Positions 38,061 to 49,700 of a DNA stretch of 64,000 bases are shown one piece after another. The DNA is taken from contig JAAOOA010000056.1 of NCBI GenBank assembly GCA_012861695.1, positions 7,522,707 through 7,586,706 of the forward strand. The letters run 5' to 3'. Each line of letters begins with the position of its first letter. Position 1 is the first letter of the stretch. Position numbers and translations under genes: made by a program. This DNA comes from Trematomus loennbergii. Its lineage: Eukaryota > Chordata > Actinopteri > Perciformes > Nototheniidae. The notes beneath the pieces were generated by a model that was given only the letters and a program-made list of their open reading frames with translations, did not search any database and was not told where the DNA came from.

Positions 38061-38470
38061 GTGTTCTTACCCCACTCTAAAGACCAAGCAGATACCTTCA
38101 GAAACCACGAGAGAGACCAGGAATTGGGTCGAAATGTACAAAGTACAAACCGGTTTTATTAAGGTTTTAACAAAAATAGCGGATTTAGAAGAATCCAAAA
38201 AATAACAAAGACACCAAGTCAAAATACAAAAGCAACAGGTTCACAAGTCAAATGTCCTAAAAAAGCCGTCTAAAAGAGCCCAAGCCCAGGCCCAGGGCTT
38301 GGGCCTCAGAAAACTTCCCCCAAGCTCTCAAGCCTCCAAGCCTTCAAGCCTCAAAAAGCCTAAAAAGCCTAAAAAGCCCCCCTTTCTCTTCACACATCAT
38401 CTTTTATAGTCTCTTGCCTCCTCCCTCTCTGCATCAGGTGGTTTCCCCTTTTCTATCTTTGAGGGAGAAG
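38061..38470 (-). repeat. Possible solo LTR or retro-element end, minus strand
   Basis: On the minus strand a TATA-like CTATAAAAGATG (about 38400-38411) is followed some 250 bases later by AATAAAACCGG (about 38151-38161), a poly(A)-signal-like hexamer. That is the layout of an LTR R region. Between them lie C/T-rich direct repeats on the plus strand (AAAAGCCT and CAAGCCT repeats, 38280-38380). No target duplication or TG..CA ends were established, so this is tentative. Confidence 0.3.
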
Positions 38471-39762
38471 GCGGTCACATAGGTCCAACTTTTACTTAAT
38501 GAACAATTAAAAATGTAAAGTTAAAATTAAAACACTTATAGTAATAATATGCAATTTTAACAAGAGGGAATATGAAAATGTTTCATGAAAGCAGAACACA
38601 TTGTCAATGTCATATTTAGAATCAAGTCTTTTCTTTAAACATTTCAATTTCAAATATACAAACTTTATACTTTAATTAATTAACAGAGACTTCATTTATT
38701 AACAGAGGCAACAGAAGCAGCTTGTCTCTACGATTCGCTGGCCCAGGAAGTTGATTCGACCCTTTGCGTAGGTCGCCTGCATCCTGTGCCTCATTGTCTT
38801 CGTACCCATTGTAACCGCTCTCAAAGTGTCAAAAACCACAAGCGCCTTCTCAGAATTGTGGCTGGAACTTTTACGCTTTTATTGCCCCATCTAGCATAGG
38901 TCAAAAGTTCAGAATGTTCTATCTAGTTTCACATGCCTGGTTTCACATGTCTGAAAATACATGATGGAAACATACATCCTTTCTATTTACAGCCAATTTA
39001 GCATCTTTTTATCAATGGTAAGCTTAATAGAGGTAGGTGAGGTAAAGGTCAGGTCTGACACGGCCAGTTAAACAGCAGAACTGTCAACAGTTGAACCTGA
39101 GTGACTTTAGCTAATGGATCAAATAACTAGAACATGTTCTCGGGGCCTTCTGAGCTTAGTGCCATATGTATTTTGTTTCCCATGCAACGACGGTGCAATA
39201 CAAAACAAAACAAAAACATGTAACACTATATACATGACTAGATGTTGAAGCAAATGCATTTGTTGGTGTCCTCAGCGCTCAATAAATGACCTTTTTACTT
39301 CCAGTGGAGGACTGCTTTTTCTGTATTTTCCTCTGGGTCTGATCAAAGAAAGGCTTCATTCTTTTAGAAGTAAACGTTCATGTCCAATTACCAGACATCT
39401 AGGATTAAAGTAGCTACCATTTAAATAGTGAAAAAAACATCCATCCAGCTATTTTTATGACCAGAAAGACTCAGTAATCACTATACACTGAAGCCTTATC
39501 CTTAGACGTCATTCACAGTTCTCTCCGCTGATATCTCCAGGTTGGGTTAATGTGTGTCGTGCTATGCTGCAATTTAAGAATCTGCATTAATCATTAACCC
39601 TGTGCAGAAAACGCATTCAGTTTAACACCTGCTTGACTACACTGCTTTTACACCACACAGCCATTTACTACTATGGCTGCTATTTACACTACATGAAGTA
39701 AATACCTATGTGTGCGTTGTTTAACGTTCAGTGACAGTTATGAATCCACCTGCACAAGCTTT
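38471..39762 (+). other. plec: Intronic stretch, nothing firmly recognised
   Basis: A minus-strand frame of about 60 codons near 38690-38885 looks protein-like by eye, but is bounded by stops and matches nothing I know. Confidence 0.35.
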
Positions 39763-39945
39763 AAAGGAATACTTCACACACAAACATATTATTTGTGAAT
39801 CAATTACTCACCCTGTGTTAACTTGAATGATTGAACAAAAACGTTTCCTCGCAGGCCTCCATAGTGAACAAAGACTCAACAAATGGAGAAAGTTGTAGGT
39901 GAAATGAAGAAAATGCTTACCCTGTCACATCACAAGCATTTTTTT
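39763..39945 (+). repeat. Teleost dispersed repeat ('AAAGGAATACTTCACAC' family)
   Basis: It begins TTTAAAGGAATACTTCACAC. It continues with AATCAATTACTCACCCTGTG, CAGGCCTCCATAGTGAAC and GCTTACCCTGTCACATCAC, the same order I recall from a very common fish repeat. It directly abuts the MITE that starts at 39962. Confidence 0.6.
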
Positions 39946-39961
39946 GAAAACCATACAATTG

Positions 39962-40293
39962 AAAGGTCACATAGTATGCAAAATCCACTTTGTCATGTAT
40001 TTTATACATAAACATGTGTCCCCTCTGTGTAAAGAGATTCTGAAAGTTTCAGGAAAAAAGATTTGCTCACTTTCTTTGACCAAATATCTCTCAGAGGGGC
40101 GTGGGGAGTGGCACCTTATTTTCATCTAAAGTAACAGACAGAGAATCAGCACTTTGAAACAGGGCTGAAACAGAGGGGATTATGGGATGCTGCAATGATC
40201 TGTTTGGTGTTTGGAGCCAAACACTTCAGAGACATGTTTTGTATATATCCGAGATCTATATTGATGAAAAAGAGTATAATAGGAGACCTTTAA
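39962..40293 (-). mobile_element. MITE of the AAAGGTCC family, inverted copy
   Basis: It runs from AAAGGTCACATAGTATGC to TATAATAGGAGACCTTTAA. Its interior (GGATTATGGGATGCTGCAAT, about 40177-40196) is the reverse complement of the copy at 25545-25836. The left flank has lost a clean TTAA. Confidence 0.75.
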
Positions 40294-40319
40294 AATACTA
40301 TTTAAACTATGATTAATAT

Positions 40320-40466
40320 TTGTAAACATTTATTTATTTATTTTTAATTCTTTTTATTGCACATTCTTACTTTAAAACATTTCATTTTTATTTATTGCAT
40401 TCTGAAATGGAGCAACTGTCACAAAACCTAACTTCCTCCGGCATAAATAAAGTATTCTGATTATAA
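40320..40466 (+). repeat. LINE 3' tail remnant
   Basis: It ends GGAGCAACTGTCACAAAACC then CCTCCGGCATAAATAAAGTA and TTCTGATT. This matches the fish LINE 3' end pattern 'gagcaactgtaacaa...tcaataaagtattctgatt'. Only the tail is left. Confidence 0.55.
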
Positions 40467-41229
40467 TGCTTTTTTTTTCTGTAAATAACAGCCACTACTA
40501 CTTACATTCATTAACACCCCTCTCTGTTTTTTGATTTTCCTTAATTGTGAAGGTATGCGTGTAATGTGTTTGCCTTGGCCTGTTGCATACACATACTATA
40601 TATAACTTTGACCCTCATGGACACACACCCTCTCTTTACAGTATATTACACAATGCATATACAGTACAGTGTTGGCTCAATGCCATGTCACTGAGTCTTC
40701 AGTATGTGGCACTAGTCCAGAGCATTTACATTCTGCAGCCCCCTGATTCTGCTGTAATCTGTAACGCTGTTGTCCCTCTAATGAGAAAAGACTCTTGTCC
40801 CTTTTATCCCTGCATGACTGCAGAGCAAGAACATTTGACGCGTAACATTGGATGGTGAAAATGCCTCTTGTCCTAAAACAAAGATGCATAGCAACCTTGC
40901 GTTTATCCTCCTGAAAGCTAGTAATGTGACTGTGATTATTGAATTATACATCTGTTAGTCCATCAGGAACACAGTGCTTGTGCCAGATTTAATTTCATTC
41001 TTTCACTCGTGTTCTTTGTCCCCTTTCAACTTTACGCCCTTGTTTGCCTTTGTTGCAGCACTGAAATTCTAGCTCTTTTTCAAACACTTCAGCGCTACAC
41101 ACACACGAACAGAGGTATTATTATGGAGGGCGGCTCTGAACTGTGAAGGAGGAGGTGGGGTGGGGGGGACTCCCATTCTGTTGATATACACAGTGGGAAG
41201 TGCTTGAAAGAGAGAGCGGAGGAAGAGCA
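40467..41229 (+). other. plec: Upstream region of the short TATA-driven exon
   Basis: No exon is seen. The last 120 bases contain G-rich runs (GGAGGAGGTGGGGTGGGGGG, 41148-41167) that could be promoter elements. Confidence 0.4.
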
Positions 41230-41235
41230 TATATA
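41230..41235 (+). promoter_or_regulatory. plec: TATA box for the exon at 41370
   Basis: TATATA in the context GCATATATAGTGAG, 140 bases before the ATG. It would place a transcription start near 41260 and a leader of about 110 nt. GAGAGAG and G-rich tracts precede it. The function is inferred from spacing. Confidence 0.5.
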
Positions 41236-41369
41236 GTGAGAGAAAGTCAAAGATCCGGAGTGACACGCTGAGATAAAAAAGAACTGAGGAGGTTAGCTGT
41301 GAAAGAAAGCTGTCGGGGGGGCTGCAGTAGCCCTTGAAGTTCCAAAGTTCTTGACTGTAACTGTTCAGC

Positions 41370-41394
41370 ATGGATTCCTTCTGCTCGAGCAAAG
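41370..41394 (+). CDS. plec: Candidate very short plectin first coding exon (MDSFCSSK)
   Basis: ATG at 41370 (context AGCATGG) opens eight codons, MDSFCSSK, then one G and the strong donor GTAAGC at 41395. The phase equals that of the 1f-like and 1e-like exons, so splicing to exon 2 would give MDSFCSSK followed by the actin-binding domain with almost no isoform-specific head. Mammalian plectin also has a tiny first exon (1d, five residues), but the residues differ, so I do not assign a letter. A TATA box lies at a suitable distance upstream. Against it: eight codons carry little information, and the call rests on promoter, phase and donor together. Alternatively it could be an unrelated TATA and donor coincidence. 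Confidence 0.62.
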
Positions 41395-41604
41395 GTAAGC
41401 CACGCTGTTGTGTGTACTGTAAGGGGAAATAACCATAACGAAAGAAAGGAGACAGGTAGCAACACCAGGAGGTAAAGTGATACAGGTGGAGAGCAGACGG
41501 AGAAAGAATTCGGAGGCTGTGGGTGGGACTGCACATGGGTCGACTATAAAGCGGCAGCAAACGCGTAACATTACATTATAATACAGCTGAGTAGTGAGGA
41601 GCCC

Positions 41605-41620
41605 GGGGGGGGGGGGGGGG
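41605..41620. repeat. Poly(G) run
   Basis: Sixteen G in a row; likely length-variable and prone to sequencing error. Confidence 0.9.
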
Positions 41621-41649
41621 TGCTTAGTGTTCTGCTGTTCAGTCTAATG

Positions 41650-41972
41650 CAGGGCTGTCAAACGCAATTTCATCCCGGGCCACATCAGCATTATGGTTGC
41701 ACTCAAAGGGCCGGTTGTATTTTTTATATATATAAATATATATATGTAAATGTATAATATATATTAAATAATGTATTATATTACATTGTTGGCCCTGCAT
41801 TGGATTATTATCAGTTCTGGTAATATCTTCCTAAATAACTACGTCTGAAAGCAGAACTCTAGGGCAAATAATTGAAAGCAAATATTCAACAATTACACCA
41901 ATTGTATTGGTACCACATAAAATGAGGTCGCGGGCCGGATTTGGCCCCCGGGCCTTGAGTTTGACACCCCTG
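41650..41972. mobile_element. hAT-type MITE (323 bp)
   Basis: The ends CAGGGCTGTCAAACGCAATT and (reverse complement of right) CAGGGGTGTCAAACTCAAGG match well. The exact 8-bp duplication GTCTAATG lies at 41642-41649 and 41973-41980. The GGGCCGG-rich flanks and AT-rich middle are typical of this widespread vertebrate MITE. It sits 255 bp inside the intron after the exon at 41370. Confidence 0.95.
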
Positions 41973-41980
41973 GTCTAATG

Positions 41981-44454
41981 GAATAGTGGAGCATTCAACA
42001 GTGGAGCATTCAACATGAGAGTTGTTAAAAGCTGGTCCAATTATACTTATTTGATTATCATCCACAATATTAATTATGAAGTCAAGTAATTATGAAGGGA
42101 TAATTCCAAAATATATGCTGGATCAAGTTTATCAAATGGGATTAATTGAATAACTTTGTTCAATTGTTGGTCTCTTGTAACTACAGTAGCATTTTTCTTT
42201 TTTCTCGACATTTCGCAGACAAAGAAAGATCTAAAGTTATTCATGAATAATCTTCATTTGAATAAATAATTAAATTGATAGTTCAAGCTCTAAAGCAACT
42301 GAATTCACAATTAATCATTAGCAGTACATGTAGTGTACATTTAGCTAAATAGTAACAATTTAACTTTGTGCAACATTGTTAGTCAGGCCAATCAAAAACA
42401 TTGGCTAAAAAGGGAAAAAAACAACATTATAAGTGGCTTATGCAGTGAAACATAGAAAGGTTTAAGTACTGTAGAGTAGAATGGATCTAAGTACCAAGGC
42501 AATGCAGTAAAATGACCTGCGAGTCTGAAGTCAATTGTCTTTTTGAGCCAACACACATTTATCTGAAGAACATTGTCTTCTGTGTTTGTCACTGGATCAG
42601 TGTGTCATCCATATTGTGCTTTTCTTGTCTGTACTTGCAGGGATCACAGGGAAACATGCTTTCAGGCTGCTAATGATTGTTTTTGCTGTAGAATAGCGCA
42701 TTGTGGTTGTATTACCCTTGTACCGAACCTCAGCATGTTATTTTCCTGGAATTGTCAGGGGTTTGTGGTTACATGTCGAGAAGAGGTTACATTGTATAGG
42801 AACCAAATCTTATAGATATAGGTAACCCACAGACACTATTTCTCTCCATGGTCCCAGTTATGATGGTGTTTGGAGAGTGGATCACCTGAGATATGAATGC
42901 ACATCAGTGCAAACATACTATGACGAAAGTTAAGACAGCAGAAACATTCAAAGAACTCAAGAAATCCATACGCTATGTTTGCTAAACTATAGCTAGTCAA
43001 AGCCTTTTAGGGGCTGATTTGTCTTATGTATCCATTTTTCGAAGTCCAGTTGCACTCACTCGTTAGCTTTACTTGATGCCATTCCGTATACATTGTTTTC
43101 TTGGAATATAAAATGCTTAGCAAGTGAAGTACTATCTCAAATCTATCTTTTTTTATGAACAAAACTTAATCTAATATTTACCTTGTCTTCTTACAAACAC
43201 TTTACTATTCTGCCAAAACTTGAAAGCAGAAACTGTAAGTCAAGCTACTGTACTGCCATTTATTAAAAGCCTGTCTGGTGCAAAACAGCACTTGTCAACA
43301 AAGACCCCATTCTGAGGTGTTAAAACAAAAATGTTCACACAGGTGCATTATTATGTTCCAAGGGATTCTGAAATCCTATCCAGCATGGAGACCGCTTTAT
43401 ATATATTCATATATATACATCATTGTTTTGTACCATATGCAACATTAACAATACGATTGATACATTCTAGGCTTTTTGCAGAAGCTATATACGTCTGAGA
43501 ACAGAAAAGGAGAAAGCGTCAAGAAAATGATGCCATAGTACGTTACATACTGTCTGACTGATAAGTGGTCTTTTGTAAGTGCAGCACTAAAGAGCACAGA
43601 TCTTGTGACGCACTACTACGTTCCAAGATACTGGTCTGCATTAGCCTATGATCTCATAATTCTACATAAAGGATGGTTTAAACCTTTGGAGGTGCAACTC
43701 AGTGGTGAATGATGCTGACTGTGGCGCACAGAGATTTACTGTCTAGTCTTCACTAGTGGCTCCCTAATACGCCAGTTTATGCCCTGCTTCAGCACCCTGA
43801 GCAGTACAGTATATTACCCTCTGTGCGCTCTGCTGAATGTGATGTTGCCATGATGCTGACTCTCAGTCCAGAGCCCGCAGAGAAGGGATTTCTATCACTC
43901 AAAAGGCCTTTTGCTGTCACACTCTCTGGGATTACCCAGCAAGAATTTCCCCACTGAGCTTCCATCAGGCCGCAGCACGATTCAAAGACCTCCCACAGGG
44001 TGAGAATAATTACTGTACAAGGAGTTACTGTCCAAGTGTCTGGCTGAGGGGCGTTTGTCTGTCTGGCAGGGACAAGGGTTGCAGACTGCAGCAAAACTGA
44101 GAGGAAAAGCCAAAGGCAGATTTCTGAGTCTGTATTCACTGGTGGAATGTGTGTTAGATTATGTTGTTCGACAGTGGTATATTGCAGTCTCCACCCCCTA
44201 GTGGACAACCAGAGTGTAGTAGGTGCCAACACAGGAGCTTTTGACCTCATCACTGCATCATTTCCTTTGAAAAGACTCACAAATATTTGCTCTGATTTGC
44301 TCTAATTGCTTATTTCCCTAACAATGTATCCACTCAAAAAACATCCCTCTCAATCATCACATATGACCCAATAGAAGTGCATGTCGGTGACTGTTTCTGC
44401 AGAAACCCCTCCCCCTGCCTTGATTTCCCTTTTCTTTTAATTCTACCCCCTAGT
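41981..44454 (+). other. plec: Intronic stretch
   Basis: No exon was found. The 163-codon minus-strand frame at 43789-44280 has no domain or codon signature. The sequence is mostly AT-rich. Confidence 0.4.
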
Positions 44455-44458
44455 TTAA

Positions 44459-44948
44459 AGTGGACCTATCATGCCATATTTGAATAATATAGTGTAGGAC
44501 CATACCTATATAAGGCATATTTATACTTTTTTCTTTTCAAAATACCAAACAGATCATGCATTTTAGCCATGCCTCATTTCGCTCAATTTGAAAAATGTTA
44601 GCTCTGTTTTTGCAAGGGTTGATTCTGTGAGCAACAGCACCATCTAGAGGCCTGGCATATGTACTACAGCGTCTCCAGCGCTTTCGAACGGCAATGGCCG
44701 TGGCTGTCTCCTCCTGATTGGTGGAGTTGGCCCAATAGCCGTAGCGCCACCGTCCTGACGTCAGGACAGTGATCAAATCTGGATCAGTTTTTATCAGATC
44801 CATTGCAGCCCCTTTTTTAGAGATTTGTGTATGGAGGAAAATAGAGAGGGTTGTGTTTTCTGACACTTGGGGAGTTTCCTGGAACACCGGGGACACATAT
44901 TCATGTATAAAAGACGTACAAAAGTGCATTTTGCATGATAGGTCCCCT
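44459..44948. mobile_element. TTAA-flanked MITE, piggyBac-like (490 bp)
   Basis: The ends AGTGGACCTATCATGC and GCATGATAGGTCCCCT are inverted. TTAA flanks it at 44455-44458 and 44949-44952. Its termini and a short internal phrase (AAATACCAAACAGATCAT, about 44539-44556) link it to the copies at 25545 and 39962. It also carries a CCAAT-like GATTGGTGG and a palindromic CCTGACGTCAGG at 44753-44764. Confidence 0.8.
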
Positions 44949-44952
44949 TTAA

Positions 44953-47900
44953 GTTATAAGCCCATTCACTTGGTGTTATCAGTGATTCAGTGTGGTTCAT
45001 TTCTTTATTTGTGTGTCTTAGATGTGTTATCAGTGGTGTTATCAGCCTCTTATAGTTGGGACAGAAGGGGCCTGCTATACTGTATCAACTTGCAGGGTTT
45101 GTTAATTTATTTACAGTTCTATAAAAGTGTTGCAACCAGGTGCCAGACCATACATATACTTAAGGAAGCTACAAAAACACACATTCACACAGAGTTTTTG
45201 TCAGAGGATATCCAATGTGTTACAAGATTGCATTATGGCCAATGCTGCCCCTCATGTTGCTCCCCAAAGACTGTTCACTCAACATGACTGATCAGTACTG
45301 CATGGACTCTAAACAAATACCAGAACGCTTCTAATATCAAAATATTGCCTTGTTGCCCACACATTCTACATGTATATGGTTATCTGTTTATAGATATTAG
45401 ATGTAGTCTGATTTATGGAGAAGTAAGCCTTATCATTACTGCACATTCTGCTTCACAATAGTGTCCATTTTTTAAATGGAAAAAGGCCCAAGAATAGATT
45501 ATATTAAATTGTGTGAATGATACATCAGTTTTTCCTTTGACACTGGCCGGATGCAACCCCATGACAAATCTAAGGCTATTAGACACTCCCTTTCTTCATT
45601 AAATATTGCTTCCTTAGCAAATGATGATGTCCTTGATATACACATGTTTCACTGTTATCACTATCCGGAAGCAGACAGTCCATCTAGTATTAATGACCAT
45701 GTGATGAACCAGAGGAGAGGCTGAGTGCTGAGTTCACACATTTAAAATATGAATTGTGATTCTGGCAGCAGTTTTCATCACTTGTCAGTTATCATCAAAT
45801 TACAAGAATTGAATAGGCCCTAGAAATGATTTATTTTAGACATTTATTTTGATAAAACTATTAAATAAATGGCTGTAAGTTGCAGCCCTAGTTGACTGTA
45901 ATTAAACTGAAAAACATTTTAATATTTTGTATAAAACATTTCAAGATCTGGTGTGGTGTAAAATATCTATATTCATACCCTATCTTTAATTTCCTTATTA
46001 TATTGTGTATTTTTTTTTTTTTACTGTTGGTCATATAGCATTTCTGGAAATACGATTATTGTTTATTAAATAAAACCCTGAGAAATAACCATTTATTTGA
46101 CAATGTAAATCTATAAAACTTCAAAGCACCCCACTAAAAAGTTATTATCCTGGCCATAAGCTTTTAATTCATGCACCATATTTACCATAAGCGTTTACCA
46201 TAAACACTTTGCAGTCAGCTGTTGAAAACCATACCAAAAGTTACACAGATCCTATTTTAGAGCAGGATATTTCACAAATGTCACAAGCTGATGAATTAAC
46301 ACTGTGTTGGTTACCAATAAGAAACACTATCAGACCTGATGGCTGGTGGCATTTGTGACTCACATGCACAGGAAACCGTACTAGTGTTGACAGTATGTGG
46401 AGTATGTCCTACACAGTAGCGGGGCAGTGTGGGTGGTAATGGGGGGGGCATGACCCCAGTGTAAAGGACAGCTGTAAAATCTGATGCTTCAGTCTGAAGG
46501 CGTTGGGAAATGTTTTATTAAAAGTCTTGATTATAAAAAAAAAAGCAAAGATGGCAACTTCTAATATAATATATTTAGACACATGTTGGGAATATTCATG
46601 ATTAATGTTTCCTGACACAACACACAAGAGCATTGTTTTTCATCTACTTGTAATATTCAGAGTTTGGCGCTACTTTGCTTCCGTAACATATCTTTCAGAC
46701 TAGCGGAAAAAAAACTCTGAAATACAAATCTAGTTGTTTGATACAGTATTTTTTTTGTTTTCTACTAAATTATCCTCAAGTTCTAGCATTAGATGTTCCC
46801 TTATGATCCACATGTAATAACTTTCAGAATAAATTGAATTTAACAAAACATATCTTTAAAGTAAATCTCCACTTTAGTGGCACTTGCATACACCACATTT
46901 TCCATTTTCATTCCTATATACAGTATATATTGAAGGTTTTTACAGAGGGTTATGTTTGATATCGTTCATGACCTGAGATAAATAATTATAGAATATTTTG
47001 TTTGTCATATTAATGGAGTTATAAAAAGAGATTTCCAAAATTCCCTGTGGAAAAACATTTGACTCTAATATGTTTAGAAAATGAAACAAGAACCTGACTT
47101 TCTCCAGTTTTCATTAATGTACTGGAAGTGTATGCACGTTAGTACATATTTATTAAGATCATTCTTAATTTGCCCATTTACATGTACAGTTTCAGAAAAC
47201 ATGTAATGCAAAAAATAATTACCCTACTATTTTGATGGTAATCAACTGGGGAAATATAATTTTGATCATTATTGCTTAATTTCTCTCCCATTAGGAAAAC
47301 ATGGGGTAATTCTTTTTTTTTATGGTTTCTGGTTTATAGAATGATTCAAAGACATATCCAAAAAGCCGTCTTTAAAAACTTTACAAGCTATGTCAACACA
47401 ATTAAATCTAAACAAAAGAACAGTGCTTCATCCAATGTTTATATTTCTGTTCTGGTAATGCAGAATTTCATAAAACTTGTAATACAAAAATGGTCTTAAT
47501 GTAAGTAAACAACCTGGAGGAGTCTCATGGGGTTACTTCATTGTTTACCTATTCAACTGTAGTATCCACTATTGAAATAGCTTATATAGTAGTGGATGCT
47601 AACGTATTAATACGTTTCTATCATGCTTTGAAACCCCAACTTGCCTTTGTTTTTTTCTCCAGTAGATGGTGATATTTGCTAGGTAACTTGAGTTTGCCTC
47701 CTGTACATGTTATTCATAACGAGGGATTACTCTTCCTTAACCCTCAGTGCAAAAGTATTTACAAGATCTAAATGTCCACCCTTTTTTGTGCAAAAATAAT
47801 TTTAGCTGACATTAACTTCCCCGAAGGTTCAGACGAGATGATTCATTTGTAACTCGGCTCTTTCGTCGGAAAAAACTATTAAACCCAGAGTGTTTCAGCA

Positions 47901-48806
47901 TGTGGAGAAAAATGCATGCATCTGACTGAAGTATTTGCAATTGTCAGAGGCCATTATTCATTCTGACTGCTCTGCTAATGCAAAACTCTTGGGAGACACG
48001 TTTAGTTTTTCTCTGGTATGTAACCCTGAGCATTAAAATGTAACTGATGTATCTATAAGAGATGTATTCCCCACTTCTATGAGGTATTTTCTTTTTTTTA
48101 CTCTGATTTCACTAATGCTTTGTCTTTCTCTTTTTCAGGTGAGTGCCTCTTCTTCTGTGGTTGCATTGTTGTCAGAGGACCTGATCATCTGAACCAATAA
48201 GTACTGCATGAATTTAAACCTTTGTTAAAGAGGTGGATGATGGATGCTTGAGCTTCACATTTTTCTAAGAGACCTGGTTTCTTAACTATTTAGGTGATAG
48301 ATATTCTGTATTACACAACTAAAGTACTCTTTCAACACACCTTCTTGCTGTGTTGAAAGAGTTATTGGGAATCTGAAGAGGTTGGGTTGGGTCAGGACTT
48401 GCCCTCATAGGCCATCGTTTTCCTCAGAGGAACATCTGGAACTCTTTACACCAAGTTTGATAAGACAGCGGTTGGGCTTTAACACTTAGGTGTAACCTGG
48501 CCCCAATGAAACACCAGGTCACTTCACTGTTTTGCTTTAAATGCACAAACTCGTAGAAACTGACGGTACAGAGAAACAGAGGCTGCCCCATTGAGTGGGA
48601 GACTTTGTTCTCTGTCAGTGTCATTGAGACTCTGTTGATGGTGGTGTGAATGAAGGATGGGGTGGGGTCGGACAATGTTATCTCAGTTACTCTGAACTTT
48701 ACTCATACAGCAAAAAATGCCAAGAACGTACTGTGTGTGTGTGCACGGGTGGCGCATGTCAGTACAGTGGCAATCAATCTCTCTGTCATAGCATGTATCT
48801 ACACGC
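44953..48806 (+). other. plec: AT-rich intronic stretch
   Basis: No coding exon was recognised on either strand. It contains a T run at about 46011-46022 and the candidate recursive splice site at 48138/48139, listed separately. Confidence 0.4.
48111..48145 (+). promoter_or_regulatory. plec: Candidate recursive splice site (best in window)
   Basis: A branch-point-like CACTAATGC (branch A about 48115) is followed by the tract TTTGTCTTTCTCTTTTTCAG, and then immediately by GTGAGTGC. A strong 3' splice site thus joins a strong 5' splice site with zero bases between. This fits the ratcheting-site pattern known from long introns in flies and vertebrates. It lies in the long intron downstream of the 1f-like, 1e-like and 41370 exons. 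Confidence 0.4.
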
Positions 48807-49127
48807 CTTTCAGCCAGGGTATGAATTTCACGGCGGCCATGACGGCCATGGCCGTCGTTGCCCCTCGGTCTGGCCGTTATGCCCCACACATAATTCTACG
48901 TCCTACAGCCACCATGGCCTTTGTGCCCCTCACACTGTTAAAATCTCGAAGTTGCTTTAAAAGCATCAGAACAGTGGTCTGGTTTCTGAACTGCATTATG
49001 CTGCGTTCACAACGGACACGATGCAAATATTTGCACCACACCACGGCTGTCAGCTGTGTTTACTCCGGTCATTCAAACAGGACGCGCTGGAGAGGGGGTG
49101 GGGCTTATATCCATGTAAATACTGTGG

Positions 49128-49490
49128 TGGAAACCAACTTCAACACAATTAACATATTTTACCGTGATTAAATTGTAATACACGTTTCAAAATTATGCCG
49201 AAGTAACAACATACTGATACCGGTTAGTAAAAAACATGAATTAATGCTTTGACAAGTCGGCAGGCGAAAAACCTTTTAAAATGTGTGTTTTCTGAATGGA
49301 GATCGGATCGATCAGGCTAAACTAACCTGTATATGCTCCGTCTGAACTCACAACAACGTCCTAAAGACAGAAATAAAGCAGCGACTGTATTCGCCATGAC
49401 ACAGACAGTCTGTGGTTTGTACATGTTTAACTTTTGTCCAGTTTCTGAAGTCTGAACAGATATGAGGAGCTGTGAGCTCTGTGTGCAAAC
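49128..49490 (+). repeat. Shared internal MITE module, copy A
   Basis: Long blocks match 56718-57080 in order and orientation: TAATTGTAATACACGTTTCA, GCCGAAGTAACAACATACTG, GGCGAAAAACCTTTTAAAAT, CAGCGACTGTATTCGCCATG and ATATGAGGAGCTGTGAGCTC. The flanking ends differ between the two copies. Confidence 0.9.
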
Positions 49491-49620
49491 AGCTAACGGC
49501 TGATGTTTTGGTTTTCTGATTCAACGTCAGTGGCTGAGATCCTCACTGCTGATTGGCTACCGCGAGAACGCGTCACGCGAATTTGACACTCGAATTGAAA
49601 TGTTTTATTAAAGAGACTCT

Positions 49621-49623
<3 letters not shown>

Positions 49624-49697
<74 letters not shown>
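49624..49697. repeat. (CA)n microsatellite
   Basis: An uninterrupted run of about 37 CA units inside the element at 48815-50148, next to where the nested repeat's right end would be expected. Confidence 0.97.

Positions 49698-49700
<3 letters not shown>

Noticed and set aside
38690..38885. Protein-like minus-strand stretch near a putative LTR
   Set aside because: It is bounded by stops within about 60 codons and resembles no family I can name. The two possible frames look equally plausible.
41069..41560. Open frame of 163 codons on the - strand across the short plectin exon
   Set aside because: It is antisense to the TATA, leader and exon. C/T-rich sequence gives long Ser/Leu/Pro frames by chance.
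43789..44280. Open frame of 163 codons on the - strand
   Set aside because: No start context, splice sites or similarity that I recognise; within expectation for 64 kb of intron.
44769..45287. Open frame of 172 codons on the + strand
   Set aside because: It begins inside a MITE and overlaps frames on the other strand. No recognisable domain.
48650..49171. Open frame of 173 codons on the + strand
   Set aside because: It spans the boundary of an hAT element and its nested repeat, so it is a chance frame.
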